A DNA stretch of 64,000 nt from Burkholderiales bacterium (GTDB lineage Bacteria; Pseudomonadota; Gammaproteobacteria; Burkholderiales; Burkholderiaceae_E): contig JAIYCW010000020.1 of assembly GCA_027487815.1 (NCBI GenBank), positions 1 to 64,000 of the forward strand, in the 5' to 3' direction. Below the pieces are notes generated by a model. The model was not told where the DNA came from. It was given only the letters and a program-made list of their open reading frames with translations, and searched no databases. Positions within the stretch are counted from its first letter, which is position 1, and each line of letters opens with the position of its first letter. The translations under genes were made by a program, and so were the position numbers. This document shows, one piece after another, positions 9,681-18,529 of this stretch.

Positions 9681-10646
9681 TTATCTGGAAAGCAGCTCTG
9701 CAAATTTAGGCAAATCGATGTTGCCGCCACTGATAATGACCCCGATACGTTGGCCCTTGAGCGCTTCGCCCATTTGCAAAGCGCCTGCCAAGCCCAGGCA
9801 GCCGGTGGGCTCAACCACGATCTTCATTCTCTCGGCAAAAAACCGCATGCAGCGCACAAGCTCCTGATCAGTTACAGCAAGAATTTGGCTGACATCGCGC
9901 TGAATAATCGGAAAAGTGATTTGCCCGGCCGCTTGAGTTTGGGCTCCATCAGCGAGCGTTTTTGGTGTGGGAATGCTGACAATCTTGCCTTGATAAAACG
10001 ATTGCTGCACATCATTTCCGGCCAGTGGTTCGACCCCGATCACCTCGCAATCAGGCGCCAGAGCTTTGGCGGCAAGCGCCGATCCAGAAATCAGCCCGCC
10101 TCCGCCCAAACAGACAAACAGGCGATCAAACGCTCCATGGTCTTCAAACAGTTCCATCGCAGCGGTACCTTGCCCGGCAATCACATCTTCATGATCAAAC
10201 GGTGGAATCAAGGTCAGACCTTGCTCTTGCGCCAAACGTTTGCCGATCGCTTCGCGATCCTGGGTATAGCGGTCGAATAAAACCACCTGCGCACCATAGC
10301 CTCGCGTCGCCGCAATCTTGGCGGCCGGAGCATCCTCAGGCATCACTATGGTGGCGGGAATATTCAGCATTCGGGCCGATAGCGCAATCGCCTGGGCGTG
10401 ATTGCCAGAGGAGAAAGCGACGACACCGGAGCGACGCTGTTCGGCAGAAAAGCGCGACAGCGCATTAAATGCGCCACGAAACTTAAAGGCACCAATCCGT
10501 TGCAGGTTTTCTGCTTTGAAAAAAATCTGAGCACCCAAGCGCTGATCAATCGTGCTGGAGCGAAGCACCGGGGTATGGTGCGCGTGACCTTTAATGCGCG
10601 TGGCCGCGCGGGCAACATCATCGAAGGTGGGTAAGGGGTTAGACAT
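9681..10646 (-). CDS. Threonine/serine dehydratase-like PLP enzyme
   Basis: A 321-residue fold-type II PLP enzyme. The Schiff-base lysine is K55 in GAFKFRGAFNAL. SSGNHAQAIAL and the phosphate-binding CLGGGGLISG are intact, and a serine/cysteine-type C-terminal segment (SGGNIDL) closes the fold. Length and lack of an ACT domain fit catabolic threonine dehydratase, serine racemase or threo-3-hydroxyaspartate ammonia-lyase rather than biosynthetic IlvA. These cannot be told apart by eye. It lies 53 bases downstream of modE on the same strand and may be transcribed separately. Confidence 0.9.
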   Translation of the reverse strand: MSNPLPTFDDVARAATRIKGHAHHTPVLRSSTIDQRLGAQIFFKAENLQRIGAFKFRGAFNALSRFSAEQRRSGVVAFSSGNHAQAIALSARMLNIPATIVMPEDAPAAKIAATRGYGAQVVLFDRYTQDREAIGKRLAQEQGLTLIPPFDHEDVIAGQGTAAMELFEDHGAFDRLFVCLGGGGLISGSALAAKALAPDCEVIGVEPLAGNDVQQSFYQGKIVSIPTPKTLADGAQTQAAGQITFPIIQRDVSQILAVTDQELVRCMRFFAERMKIVVEPTGCLGLAGALQMGEALKGQRIGVIISGGNIDLPKFAELLSR

Positions 10647-10699
10647 GCTGAGGCCTGAGTTGTTTCAGGCGAATTGTAGCCAGTCGCGAACCAAAACAA

Positions 10700-11488
10700 T
10701 CAGGCCGCCAGGGCAATGACCACTGCGCTATGCGCAATTCGGACCTTGACTTGGGCGTCAGCCCTGAGTGTTAGGTCCTGAGATGCGATACCCACGAGCA
10801 CGGTGGTGGGGGTGATTCGCACGGTAAGCTCATTGCCTGCACTGACCTTGTGAGCCTTAAGCGTAGTGCCCATAATCACGCTGGCCTTGCTGCTAGCCCG
10901 GTGGTGCAAACCGATAGTTATCGCAGTGGCCTTGCTGAGCGCAAGCACCTGCAGACCTGGCCTGAGCCCCAGCAATTGCGCGCTTTCACGAGTGACTCTC
11001 GAAGTTATCAACGGCCCGGGATCGGTAACAGCAGCGAGCTTCAGGACAACATGCACTTGCGTGCCTTGTGGCTGAAGTTGGTCAATCGTCGCGGGCCAGT
11101 GGTTGCGCATGCTGGTGCGAAGTGATGACCCTTGCACCCCCGCAAGCGACGCGGCCTCTTCGCCCCCAAGGCTCAAGCTCTCCAGAGCTTGCAGCCGAGC
11201 TTGCTCCAGCGCTTGCGCTGCTTTGAGCAGGCCTTGCGCCGCTGGGGTGAGCCCGGTTCCGCCGCCACCAGCGCCGCCCACGAGTTTTTCCAGTAAGGGA
11301 ACCCCGGCCAGACCGGTGAGGGTCTCAAGCGCCTGCCACGCCGCTTTGTAACTTACTCCAGCGGCGCGTGCCGCTTGTGATATCGAGCCGGTCTGATGCA
11401 CCAAGCGCAGTAACGCAATTCGTTTGTCAGTGTGGTGGTGTGACAAAGCCTGGTCTATATGGGCGGCGGGTTGAAATTTTTTGGGCAC
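10700..11488 (-). CDS. modE: ModE-family molybdate-responsive regulator
   Basis: A 262-residue regulator with an N-terminal LysR-like winged helix (TGSISQAARAAGVSYKAAWQ, then GLTPAAQGLLKAAQALEQ as the dimer helix). Two C-terminal Mop/TOBE domains bind molybdate (around RNHWPATIDQLQPQGTQVHV and IMGTTLKAHKVSAGNELTV). In the family, molybdate-bound ModE represses modABC. It is divergent from modA, and the 73 bases between them hold two predicted ModE operators, which supports direct control of modA and probably of itself. Confidence 0.94.
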   Translation of the reverse strand: MPKKFQPAAHIDQALSHHHTDKRIALLRLVHQTGSISQAARAAGVSYKAAWQALETLTGLAGVPLLEKLVGGAGGGGTGLTPAAQGLLKAAQALEQARLQALESLSLGGEEAASLAGVQGSSLRTSMRNHWPATIDQLQPQGTQVHVVLKLAAVTDPGPLITSRVTRESAQLLGLRPGLQVLALSKATAITIGLHHRASSKASVIMGTTLKAHKVSAGNELTVRITPTTVLVGIASQDLTLRADAQVKVRIAHSAVVIALAA

Positions 11489-11494
11489 TTAAAG

Positions 11495-11517
11495 CGCTAT
11501 GCAGGGTGTGAATAGCG
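11495..11517. promoter_or_regulatory. Predicted ModE operator 1
   Basis: A 23-bp inverted repeat: CGCTAT at the left end and ATAGCG at the right end (7 bp if the flanking G/C is counted, 11494-11518). It resembles the family pattern CGNTAT...ATANCG, and lies 7 bases upstream of the modE start. Confidence 0.65.
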
Positions 11518-11528
11518 CATGCTACACT

Positions 11529-11551
11529 CGTTATTCGTCTTTTGAATAGCG
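11529..11551. promoter_or_regulatory. Predicted ModE operator 2
   Basis: A second 23-bp inverted repeat: CGTTATTC (11529-11536), 7 bases, then GAATAGCG (11544-11551), with one mismatch between arms. Its centre is 34 bp from that of operator 1, about three helical turns. It ends 10 bases before the TTG start of modA, so a bound repressor would cover the start region. Confidence 0.65.
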
Positions 11552-11561
11552 GTTAAGCCAC

Positions 11562-12338
11562 TTGAGTCTGTTTGGGTCATTGCGTCGTAGGCTTCTAATT
11601 GCCGTCTTGGGTGGGGCTGGCGTCTTCATGCTGGGAAACAGCGCTAGCGCGGCCGAAGTCTCGGTTGCTGTTGCTTCAAACTTTAGCGCTCCGATGAAAT
11701 TGATTGCAGCTCAGTTTGAGCGGCACACGGGGCACCGGCTTGTTCTCGCTTTTGGGTCAACCGGTGGGCTGTATGCCCAGATTCGAAATGGTGCGCCCTT
11801 TCAAGTGTTGCTCGCTGCGGATGATGAAACACCCACTCGCTTAATCAAAGACGGTGCAGCGGTGGCGGCCTCAAGATATACCTACGCTATCGGACGATTA
11901 GTGCTTTGGAGCGCGCAAACCGGTATGGTCGATTCCCGTGGGGAAATATTGCGCACGGATCGCTTCGCACGCCTTGCCATTGCGAACCCCAAGCTTGCGC
12001 CTTATGGCCTGGCGGCACAGCAAACGCTTCAAGCGTTGGGATTATCGCAGGCCTTATCTGCACGACTGGTTCATGCCGAAAACATAGCTCAGGCCTATCA
12101 ATTCGTCGCCACTGGCAATGCGCAGATCGGGTTTCTGGCACTGGCGCAAGTAATGCAAGACGGCAAGCTCGGCGTGGGCTCCAGCTGGGTGGTGCCTGGC
12201 AACCTGCATGAACCTATCCGGCAGGATGTTGTATTGCTCAATGCAGGCGTGAGCAACCCGGCGGCTTTGGCCTTGCTGGAGTACTTGCGAAGCGACTCAG
12301 CGCGGGCAGTGATGCGCACTTTTGGCTACGAGCACTGA
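11562..12338 (+). CDS. modA: Molybdate ABC transporter substrate-binding protein
   Basis: Periplasmic molybdate-binding protein of the ModABC importer, 258 residues. It starts at TTG, which gives a good signal peptide ([19 protein letters not shown], cleavage near ASA/A30). The first ATG (residue 23) would destroy it. Mature protein motifs are [46 protein letters not shown], and the C-terminal [16 protein letters not shown]. No strong ribosome binding site precedes the start. It is followed by modB with a one-base overlap. Control by the two ModE operators just upstream is inferred. Confidence 0.95.
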   Translation: MSLFGSLRRRLLIAVLGGAGVFMLGNSASAAEVSVAVASNFSAPMKLIAAQFERHTGHRLVLAFGSTGGLYAQIRNGAPFQVLLAADDETPTRLIKDGAAVAASRYTYAIGRLVLWSAQTGMVDSRGEILRTDRFARLAIANPKLAPYGLAAQQTLQALGLSQALSARLVHAENIAQAYQFVATGNAQIGFLALAQVMQDGKLGVGSSWVVPGNLHEPIRQDVVLLNAGVSNPAALALLEYLRSDSARAVMRTFGYEH

Positions 12339-13021
12339 TGCCTCTGGATAATCAGGCCTTGGCTGCGGTTTGGCTAACGCTGAAGCTGGCCAGCGTGACT
12401 ACGCTGCTGCTTTTGCTGTTGGCCACGCCTCTGGCTTGGTGGCTAGCCCGCACACAATCTCGATGGCGCTCAGCGATTGGAGCATTGGTGACCTTGCCGC
12501 TGGTGCTGCCCCCCACCGTGCTGGGCTTTTATTTGCTCCTGCTGCTTGGGCCTCATGGCTGGGTGGGTCAGGCGACCCAGGCCCTTGGCTTAGGCGTACT
12601 CTCGTTTTCATTTGCCGGCCTGGTACTGGGTTCGATGGTGTTTTCATTACCATTTGCAGTGCAGCCCCTTCAGCATGCATTTGAGGCGATTGGACCACGA
12701 CCCATCGAGGTTGCTGCAACCCTGCGCGCAAGCCCGCTCGATACATTCTTTAGCGTAGTCATGCCGCAGGCCCGCGGTGGCTTTATCACTGCAGCAATTC
12801 TCAGCTTTGCTCATACCGTGGGTGAGTTCGGTGTGGTCTTGATGATTGGTGGAAACATCCCAGGGCAAACCCAGGTGGTATCCACCAAGATATATGGGTT
12901 TGTGGAGGCCATGGAATACACTCAAGCACATTGGTTGGCGGGCGGAATGGTCGTGTTTTCTTTCGCCGTGTTGCTGGGGCTGGGATTGTTAAAGCGCAGG
13001 GTCTCAGCGGTGCCAGCATGA
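12338..13021 (+). CDS. modB: Molybdate ABC transporter permease
   Basis: Inner-membrane permease of ModABC, 227 residues. It has about five membrane helices and the ModB core [25 protein letters not shown]. The EAA-type coupling loop that contacts ModC is visible as [22 protein letters not shown], followed by [20 protein letters not shown]. It starts on the last base of the modA stop, and its own TGA overlaps the modC start (ATGA), so the three genes are translationally coupled. Confidence 0.96.
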   Translation: MPLDNQALAAVWLTLKLASVTTLLLLLLATPLAWWLARTQSRWRSAIGALVTLPLVLPPTVLGFYLLLLLGPHGWVGQATQALGLGVLSFSFAGLVLGSMVFSLPFAVQPLQHAFEAIGPRPIEVAATLRASPLDTFFSVVMPQARGGFITAAILSFAHTVGEFGVVLMIGGNIPGQTQVVSTKIYGFVEAMEYTQAHWLAGGMVVFSFAVLLGLGLLKRRVSAVPA

Positions 13022-14103
13022 GTGCTTCAGATATTGCAGTGCGATTGAATCTGCAGCGCGCGGAATTTCAATTGAGCGTGGACTTGCAGCTGCCTGGCGA
13101 TGGCATCAGCGTTTTGTTTGGGCCCTCGGGTTCAGGCAAAACCAGTGTGTTGCGTTGTGTGGCAGGTCTGGAAAAGGCACATCAAGCACGGGTGTCCATT
13201 GGTTCTCAGATTTGGCAGGATACTGAGGCTGCGGTGTTCGTTCCGGCGTGGCGCCGTTCCGTAGGATACGTGTTTCAAGAGGCCAGTTTGTTTGAGCATC
13301 TCGATGTCCGGGGCAACCTGGAGTTCGGCATGCGCAGAGTAAAAATGCCTTCGCGCGAAAGCCTGAAGCGAGCCATCGAACTGCTGGGTATTGGCTCACT
13401 TTTGAATCGCAGTGTGCAGGCCCTTTCTGGAGGCGAGCGACAACGGGTGGCGATTGCGCGCGCATTGGCGACCAATCCCGAGTTGCTACTGCTTGATGAG
13501 CCTTTGGCCGCGCTGGATCGTCAGCGTCGCCTCGATATCCTGCCTTGGCTGGAGAAGATGCGAGCTGAGCTGCGCTTGCCCATGATCTACGTCACCCATT
13601 CGGTGGAGGAAGTGCTGAGGCTTGCAGATCATCTCGTGATTTTGGATCGCGGTAAGGTCGTGCGAAGTGGCGAGCCGGGTGCGGTAATGACGCAGACGCG
13701 TGGATTTTTCGACGACGAATCGCGGGGGCCAGGGTCGGTTGTTTTGGGCGATCTAGGCAGGGTTGACGAGGCTTGGCAACTGCAGTGCTTTCAAGTGGGT
13801 TCGGAGCATTGGTGGGTTCCTTGTGGACCCGCTACTCGTACGGGCAAGGCGCGGATGTGGGTGGCGGCGCGTGATGTTGGGCTGAGTCTGACTGCTCAAC
13901 AGTCGAGCAGCGTGCTGAACCAAATCGAATGTGAGATTGTCAAGATTGAAGCTAGCCTTGAGCAGCCTCATGCTTTGGTGCATTTACGCAAGGGCTCGCT
14001 GGAACTGCGGGCAAACATTACCCGTAAATCGGTTGAAACCCTGCAGCTCGCAGTAGGAGTGCGAGTCTGGGCTCAGCTCAAATCGATGGCTCTGGTGGAC
14101 TGA
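13018..14103 (+). CDS. modC: Molybdate ABC transporter ATP-binding protein
   Basis: ATPase of ModABC, 361 residues. Walker A is GPSGSGKT (35-42), the signature is LSGGERQR, Walker B is [12 protein letters not shown], and the switch histidine lies in [11 protein letters not shown]-terminal TOBE domain (about 295-361) is present, as in full-length ModC, where it can bind oxyanion and inhibit transport. I chose the ATG at 13018, which overlaps modB by four bases; an in-frame start further upstream lies inside modB. The gene converges on the Tgl-like gene. Confidence 0.95.
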   Translation: MSASDIAVRLNLQRAEFQLSVDLQLPGDGISVLFGPSGSGKTSVLRCVAGLEKAHQARVSIGSQIWQDTEAAVFVPAWRRSVGYVFQEASLFEHLDVRGNLEFGMRRVKMPSRESLKRAIELLGIGSLLNRSVQALSGGERQRVAIARALATNPELLLLDEPLAALDRQRRLDILPWLEKMRAELRLPMIYVTHSVEEVLRLADHLVILDRGKVVRSGEPGAVMTQTRGFFDDESRGPGSVVLGDLGRVDEAWQLQCFQVGSEHWWVPCGPATRTGKARMWVAARDVGLSLTAQQSSSVLNQIECEIVKIEASLEQPHALVHLRKGSLELRANITRKSVETLQLAVGVRVWAQLKSMALVD

Positions 14104-14126
14104 CCGCCGTCAACGATCAGAAAAGC

Positions 14127-15266
14127 CTAACCTTCCAGGGGCATCACCAGGTCAGCCGTGCCGGGGCATACCCAGCGCGGGCTTTCCCGGGTAGTGTCAA
14201 TGCAGCCACCTTGTCCATAAACACCCTTGGCGGCTCGCGGCTGCAACATTTCCATCAGGATCGCTTGATGCTCTTGCGGGTTGGCTCGGCTAAGCGCGAC
14301 GCAGCGCTCAACTTCGACTTCATCCATGGTTAACGCGCCATCTTCGTGCGTCGATACTCCATGGCGCCAGTGGAAAATTTCAAGGCACTTGTCTTCGATG
14401 GAAAACGGCTGGTTACGTTTCCAGAAGTTGCTGAACAAGCCGCCGCCAAGATAGAGCACCCACGATCCTTCAAAGCCCATTACATCGGAGGAGCGCTCAT
14501 CCGGGTTGCGAAACCAGACCCGGTCTCCCGGTACGTAGTAATGGGTTGGCAGTGGATGATCTTGAGTTCCATACTCCCGCAAAAACACGTCATGGAATTG
14601 ACCCGAGCGAATAACCCGGGTTTCGCATTGTTTCTGTAGATCGCCGAATAACTCAGGGTTGCAACTTTGAAGCTCCTGCGCAATGCCCAAGGTCATCACA
14701 TACTCAGTGGCCCGGTAGCAGGAGAATGAATACAGCTGCCCGGTGATCTCCGGCTGGGTGGCTTTGCGCAATGCCTCAATGACGCATACGCCAGGCAACA
14801 CGGTAAAGCCGCGTTCTTCGTCGTAGGTCCAGGCATCGGCTGGTCGTTCAGCAGCATCAGTATCAAAGGCCAATGCAGTACGCGCCCCGGCCAGCGCGAT
14901 ATAGCGTCGAATCCGGATCGATGACTGCAGCTCTGCAAAGCTCGGAAACTCGATACGCACGGGGCTGGCCAGCAACCCAACGATGATTTCCTGATCGAGG
15001 TTCCAGTGCTCAACATCATCACGACGGGGTAGGCAGGATTGCAGGCCGGTAGTATCGAACCCTGGCACCCAATGGTGTAGCCAGGTTGAGCTTAGCCCCA
15101 GGGAATACACCCCTGGCCCACGCCAGTGATCGAGGGCTTGGCCAACTTTGTCGTACATGCCGCGAGCTTGAAGCCACTTTTGAAGGGCCAGCCATTCCTC
15201 TTCGCCTGCGCATCGCAATCCAATTCCGCAGACACTCAGCAAGGTCTGCTCGGCCATCTCTCCCAT
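14127..15266 (-). CDS. Protein related to bacterial transglutaminase Tgl
   Basis: A 379-residue protein whose central part (about 95-300) resembles Bacillus Tgl, the spore-coat protein-glutamine gamma-glutamyltransferase, as I recall that sequence. Compare SPVRIEFPSFAEL with SPVQFDYHSIAEL-type sequence, LYSFSCYRATEYV with FYAFECATAIVI, and GDRVWFRNPD with GDCLYFKNPE. C183 aligns with the Tgl catalytic Cys116. The Tgl partner residues E115, E187 and H200 fall on S182, S268 (E266 nearby) and F281, so chemistry may differ. It has about 90 extra N-terminal and about 80 extra C-terminal residues, no signal peptide and no membrane helix. It converges on modC and is divergent from the acyltransferase. 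Function unknown. Confidence 0.6.
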   Translation of the reverse strand: MGEMAEQTLLSVCGIGLRCAGEEEWLALQKWLQARGMYDKVGQALDHWRGPGVYSLGLSSTWLHHWVPGFDTTGLQSCLPRRDDVEHWNLDQEIIVGLLASPVRIEFPSFAELQSSIRIRRYIALAGARTALAFDTDAAERPADAWTYDEERGFTVLPGVCVIEALRKATQPEITGQLYSFSCYRATEYVMTLGIAQELQSCNPELFGDLQKQCETRVIRSGQFHDVFLREYGTQDHPLPTHYYVPGDRVWFRNPDERSSDVMGFEGSWVLYLGGGLFSNFWKRNQPFSIEDKCLEIFHWRHGVSTHEDGALTMDEVEVERCVALSRANPQEHQAILMEMLQPRAAKGVYGQGGCIDTTRESPRWVCPGTADLVMPLEG

Positions 15267-15363
15267 AGTCCCTCACTGCTATTGTGCCGGCTCGCAAGGC
15301 GGCTTTGTTTTGAACTTCGGCAACAGGTTAGCATGCGCCCGTGCGGTCGAAGAAGCCCGCAGG

Positions 15364-16476
15364 ATGAGAAAAAACGCGAAAAAACTAGAGGGATGGGGCA
15401 GGCCGGTGATTGATCTCATGAAGGTGCTAGCGGCCCAGGTGATCCTGTGGCATCACTTTTGCCGCTATGGGCCAATGGCAAACACCCTGCATGAGCAGGG
15501 TCAGGATTGGGTGGCATGGTTTGCGCAGAACGGGCGTTATGCGGTGCAAGTGTTCCTCGTCATCAGTGGTTTATTGGCTATGCTTCGCATCCAGCGATGG
15601 CTGGCCGATGGAGCTCAGGGTCAAGTCCTGATACGGGCATCAGTTCGGCGCTGTTGGAGAATCGCCGTGCCTTATTGGTGGATGCTTGTCGCGGCTCTTG
15701 CCGCTGCCTGGTTCGCCCGCTCGACACTCGCTGACCCGGATACCCCTGCGCAGGCCTCGCTCACGCAGGTCCTGGTCCACATATTTTTCTTGCAGGATGT
15801 CCTTCAGCAGCCCGCGCTTTCGACGGGGGTCTGGTATGCAGCCATTGATTTGCAGCTGCATTTGGGTTTTACGGCGTTAGCCCTTGCGTTGTGCTGGATG
15901 CTTCGCGACAGGAGTGCACACTGGAAGGCGTTGGTTTGGCACTTGATGGGAGGCACCCTCTGGCTGGGATTGATTGCCGGGGTATTGGTGTTTGGCCGGA
16001 ATGTTGAACTAGAGACTTGGGCACTCTACTTTTTTGGGCCCTTTTGTCTGGGGGCCTTGATGGTCTGGTGTGCAGGCTTCACCCCGGGGTTGCGCCAAAT
16101 GAGCTGGGTGCTTTTACTGCTGGTTTGTTTGGGCGCTTTGACGATGCAATGGAGTGTTGAAATTGCTGTCGCGTTCTGTGTGGCATTTGCATTGACCGGG
16201 GCTGCAGTACCGATTAACCGCCTGGATGGGATTGCGATCGACGTTAAGCAGCTGCGCGCCCAGGGATCTTCAATCATAACTTCAAGGCTGAGCCAGCACA
16301 GCTATTGTCTGTTTCTTTTCCACTATCCCGTGATTCTTGTCGTGGGCTCAGTGATTGAGGCTTACTTTCCAGGCGATGTAATGGCTGCAGCAGTGGGTTT
16401 GGGTTGCGCTTGGTGTATCGCGATGGTCTTGGCCGCATGGATCACCGGGCGACTGGAGCCCACGATCAGGGGTTAG
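15364..16476 (+). CDS. Acyltransferase-3 family membrane protein
   Basis: A polytopic inner-membrane acyltransferase of the OafA/YrhL family, which moves acyl groups onto cell-surface sugars or lipids. Reading from ATG 15364 gives 370 residues with about ten membrane helices. DLMKVLAAQVILWHHFCRYGP carries the family histidine (H30/H31), followed by RYAVQVFLVISGLLA and a C-terminal SQHSYCLFLFHYPVILV. A TTG at 15310 would add 18 residues; neither start has a good ribosome binding site. Substrate unknown. Its last 11 bases overlap the M81 peptidase gene tail to tail. Confidence 0.87.
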   Translation: MRKNAKKLEGWGRPVIDLMKVLAAQVILWHHFCRYGPMANTLHEQGQDWVAWFAQNGRYAVQVFLVISGLLAMLRIQRWLADGAQGQVLIRASVRRCWRIAVPYWWMLVAALAAAWFARSTLADPDTPAQASLTQVLVHIFFLQDVLQQPALSTGVWYAAIDLQLHLGFTALALALCWMLRDRSAHWKALVWHLMGGTLWLGLIAGVLVFGRNVELETWALYFFGPFCLGALMVWCAGFTPGLRQMSWVLLLLVCLGALTMQWSVEIAVAFCVAFALTGAAVPINRLDGIAIDVKQLRAQGSSIITSRLSQHSYCLFLFHYPVILVVGSVIEAYFPGDVMAAAVGLGCAWCIAMVLAAWITGRLEPTIRG

Positions 16477-17968
16477 GTCGGGTGGATTGTGGCAGCTTGG
16501 TCCAAGGCAATTCTGATGGGTCGGCGGGCATGGGGCCGGGGGCCTTGGCTGTCAGGATAGCGCTCGAGATAGGCGTAAAGTCAGCGCGGTAATGATTAGA
16601 GCTTTTCACCACGATAACCGCCATGTTCTCTGGCGTGATTCCGACCATACGCAACATTTCCCGGTCAAGTAACTGGGCTTTTGCGCTCACCACCGCCACA
16701 AGAATGCCCTCAATCTCCAGACAGGCACTGGGGCCAAAGTTGGGGCGCAAGCCGGTCATCATCGGGCCTTTGAGCTCGCATTGGCCATCACTTAGCGCAA
16801 CGACTTTGAAGCGCCCCGTTACCGGCGGTTCGGTCATCGGGCCATCACGCCACCGCGGGACACTTTGGCCCAACTTGCCTTCAAAACTGGCGCCTGCTCC
16901 GAGACGATGAGCTAGCGCGGCAGCAGTGGGGTCAAACATCATGCCAAGCGCAATCCGGTGTGGATGGATTTGCCCGGCGCGTGCCGCGAGTAACGCATGG
17001 AGCATGCCGGTCGTGTTGCTATCGGCGCCTGCACCGCAATTATCCTGGGTGTCTGCAATCACAACCGGTCGGCTGCTCGAGCGCGCAATTTCCAATGCTC
17101 GTGCGCAGGCATCTGCTGCGCCCAGAATTTCGGTGCGCCAGGGTTCGGGGCGACTAACCACTTCATGAAGCGTTTGTGCTGTCGCCTCGGCTCGTGCGCC
17201 GTACGCCCAAAGGGTTGGCGCACAAGCGTTGATATCGGAGGCTGGAAACCCCATGCAAAAGCTCGGAGTACTGACATCGCGCTTTTCGATCTCGGCCAAA
17301 AGGGCATAGTGGTCTTTCGCCGGAGACAGCCAGGTGGATTGGGCCGGCAAAGGAATCAAGAAAGGTAGGCGCTTAAAGGTATGCGGCTCGCGGTAGCCGC
17401 GCTTCAGCATGGCGTGCAAGCCGATGGCTACCCGCTCTCCGGTCTGGGCCATATCTATATGCGGATAAGTCCGGTAAGCCACCATCAAGTCGGCGAGATC
17501 CAGCATCTCGGGGCTGACATTGGCGTGCAGATCAAGGCTCGCTACGACAGGTACTCGTGGTCCCACCGCAGTTCGCACACGAGACAGTAACTCGGCCTCA
17601 CTATCGTCAAAACTTTTCGATACGGCCGCGCCATGCAGATCGAGATAGACGGCGTCCAGGCCCTGGAGTTGGGTCTGTGCAATATCCTCAAGGATTGCGG
17701 CGCAAATCCTTTCAAAAGCATCATCTGTGACGTGTGCTGATGGAGTTGCGCCTGCCCAGCCGGATCCGATCAGTTGCCAGCCTTTGCTGCGGGCGGCGTC
17801 AATAAACCCTCCAGTGGGCATGTTGACGCCGATGAAGCTATCGAGCATATCTGCGCCACGCCGATAGGGTGGAAAATCACTGCCTTTGTTGAATGCGGCC
17901 CAATCTGCAAGGCTTGGAGCAAAGGTGTTGGTTTCGTGCTGATAGCCAGCAATCAGGACTCGGGGCAT
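16466..17968 (-). CDS. M81 family metallopeptidase (MlrC-like)
   Basis: A 500-residue protein of the M81 family, whose best-known member is MlrC of the microcystin degradation pathway. Both family regions are recognisable: the N-terminal one with HETNTFAP (H11, E12), YLDLHGAAV, SLDLHANVSPEM and YRTYPHIDM, and the C-terminal one with DTQDNCGAGADSNTTGML and VKSSNHYRADF. The histidines and acidic residues are those expected to bind zinc. Most members act on unknown small peptides or amide compounds, so the substrate is open. It begins 7 bases after the MarR gene, so the two are probably one transcript. Confidence 0.92.
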   Translation of the reverse strand: MPRVLIAGYQHETNTFAPSLADWAAFNKGSDFPPYRRGADMLDSFIGVNMPTGGFIDAARSKGWQLIGSGWAGATPSAHVTDDAFERICAAILEDIAQTQLQGLDAVYLDLHGAAVSKSFDDSEAELLSRVRTAVGPRVPVVASLDLHANVSPEMLDLADLMVAYRTYPHIDMAQTGERVAIGLHAMLKRGYREPHTFKRLPFLIPLPAQSTWLSPAKDHYALLAEIEKRDVSTPSFCMGFPASDINACAPTLWAYGARAEATAQTLHEVVSRPEPWRTEILGAADACARALEIARSSSRPVVIADTQDNCGAGADSNTTGMLHALLAARAGQIHPHRIALGMMFDPTAAALAHRLGAGASFEGKLGQSVPRWRDGPMTEPPVTGRFKVVALSDGQCELKGPMMTGLRPNFGPSACLEIEGILVAVVSAKAQLLDREMLRMVGITPENMAVIVVKSSNHYRADFTPISSAILTAKAPGPMPADPSELPWTKLPQSTRPNP

Positions 17969-17975
17969 GGAAGAC

Positions 17976-18434
17976 TCAACTCAAGGGTTCGCGATGGACA
18001 AGGCGGTGCATAAGGCTCATAAACAAGGCGCGCTCATGTTGCTCAAGAGGCGCGAGAATAAGCTCCTGAGCCACAAGCACGCTCGGTATCGTAGCAGCGA
18101 GTAGCTTCTTGCCCTGAGGGCTCAGCTTCAGAAGCTTCGCCCGGCGATCAGTTGTGCTGAGTGCCCGCACGATCAGCCCTCGGTCTTCAAGGCGGTCTAC
18201 TACCCCTCCGATGGTGGAGGCATCAATTGCAATCGTGTTGCCCAGCGAGCGCTGATCAATCCCCGGCGCATCACGAAGCGCGAGCAGGGCTGCGAATTGA
18301 ACCGATGTGAGCTGATGCTCTTGCGTTGACTGCATGAATGCTGCCACTGCAATTTGCTGAAGCCTGCGAATGTAGTGGCCAGGCATGGCCTGAAGATCTT
18401 GCGCTTTGTAGTTCGAGGGGATGAGTGACGGCAT
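17976..18434 (-). CDS. MarR-family transcriptional regulator
   Basis: A 152-residue winged-helix regulator. The recognition region (RSLGNTIAIDASTIGGVVDRLEDRGLIVRA) and the wing DRRAKLLKLSPQGKKL are typical of MarR. The flanking helices form the dimer interface, where an aromatic ligand usually binds in this family. It is divergent from the hydroxybenzoate hydroxylase-like gene, and a 17-bp perfect inverted repeat lies between them. Repression of both sides and release by an aromatic acid is therefore the simplest inference. It is upstream of the M81 gene in the same run. Confidence 0.93.
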   Translation of the reverse strand: MPSLIPSNYKAQDLQAMPGHYIRRLQQIAVAAFMQSTQEHQLTSVQFAALLALRDAPGIDQRSLGNTIAIDASTIGGVVDRLEDRGLIVRALSTTDRRAKLLKLSPQGKKLLAATIPSVLVAQELILAPLEQHERALFMSLMHRLVHREPLS

Positions 18435-18481
18435 GAGCTTTTAGGCGTTTTGAAAAGGGATAAGACAAGGGGGCGATTAAT

Positions 18482-18502
18482 AAGTATACTTAGTATAAGT
18501 AT
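18482..18502. promoter_or_regulatory. Predicted MarR operator
   Basis: ATACTTA (18486-18492), three bases, TAAGTAT (18496-18502) form a perfect inverted repeat. It overlaps a 10-bp palindrome AAGTATACTT at 18482-18491. It lies between the divergent marR and monooxygenase starts, 28 bases upstream of the latter, and is the obvious site for the MarR protein. Confidence 0.68.
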
Positions 18503-18529
18503 AGAGACCATTATCGCAGGAGGCAGTTG

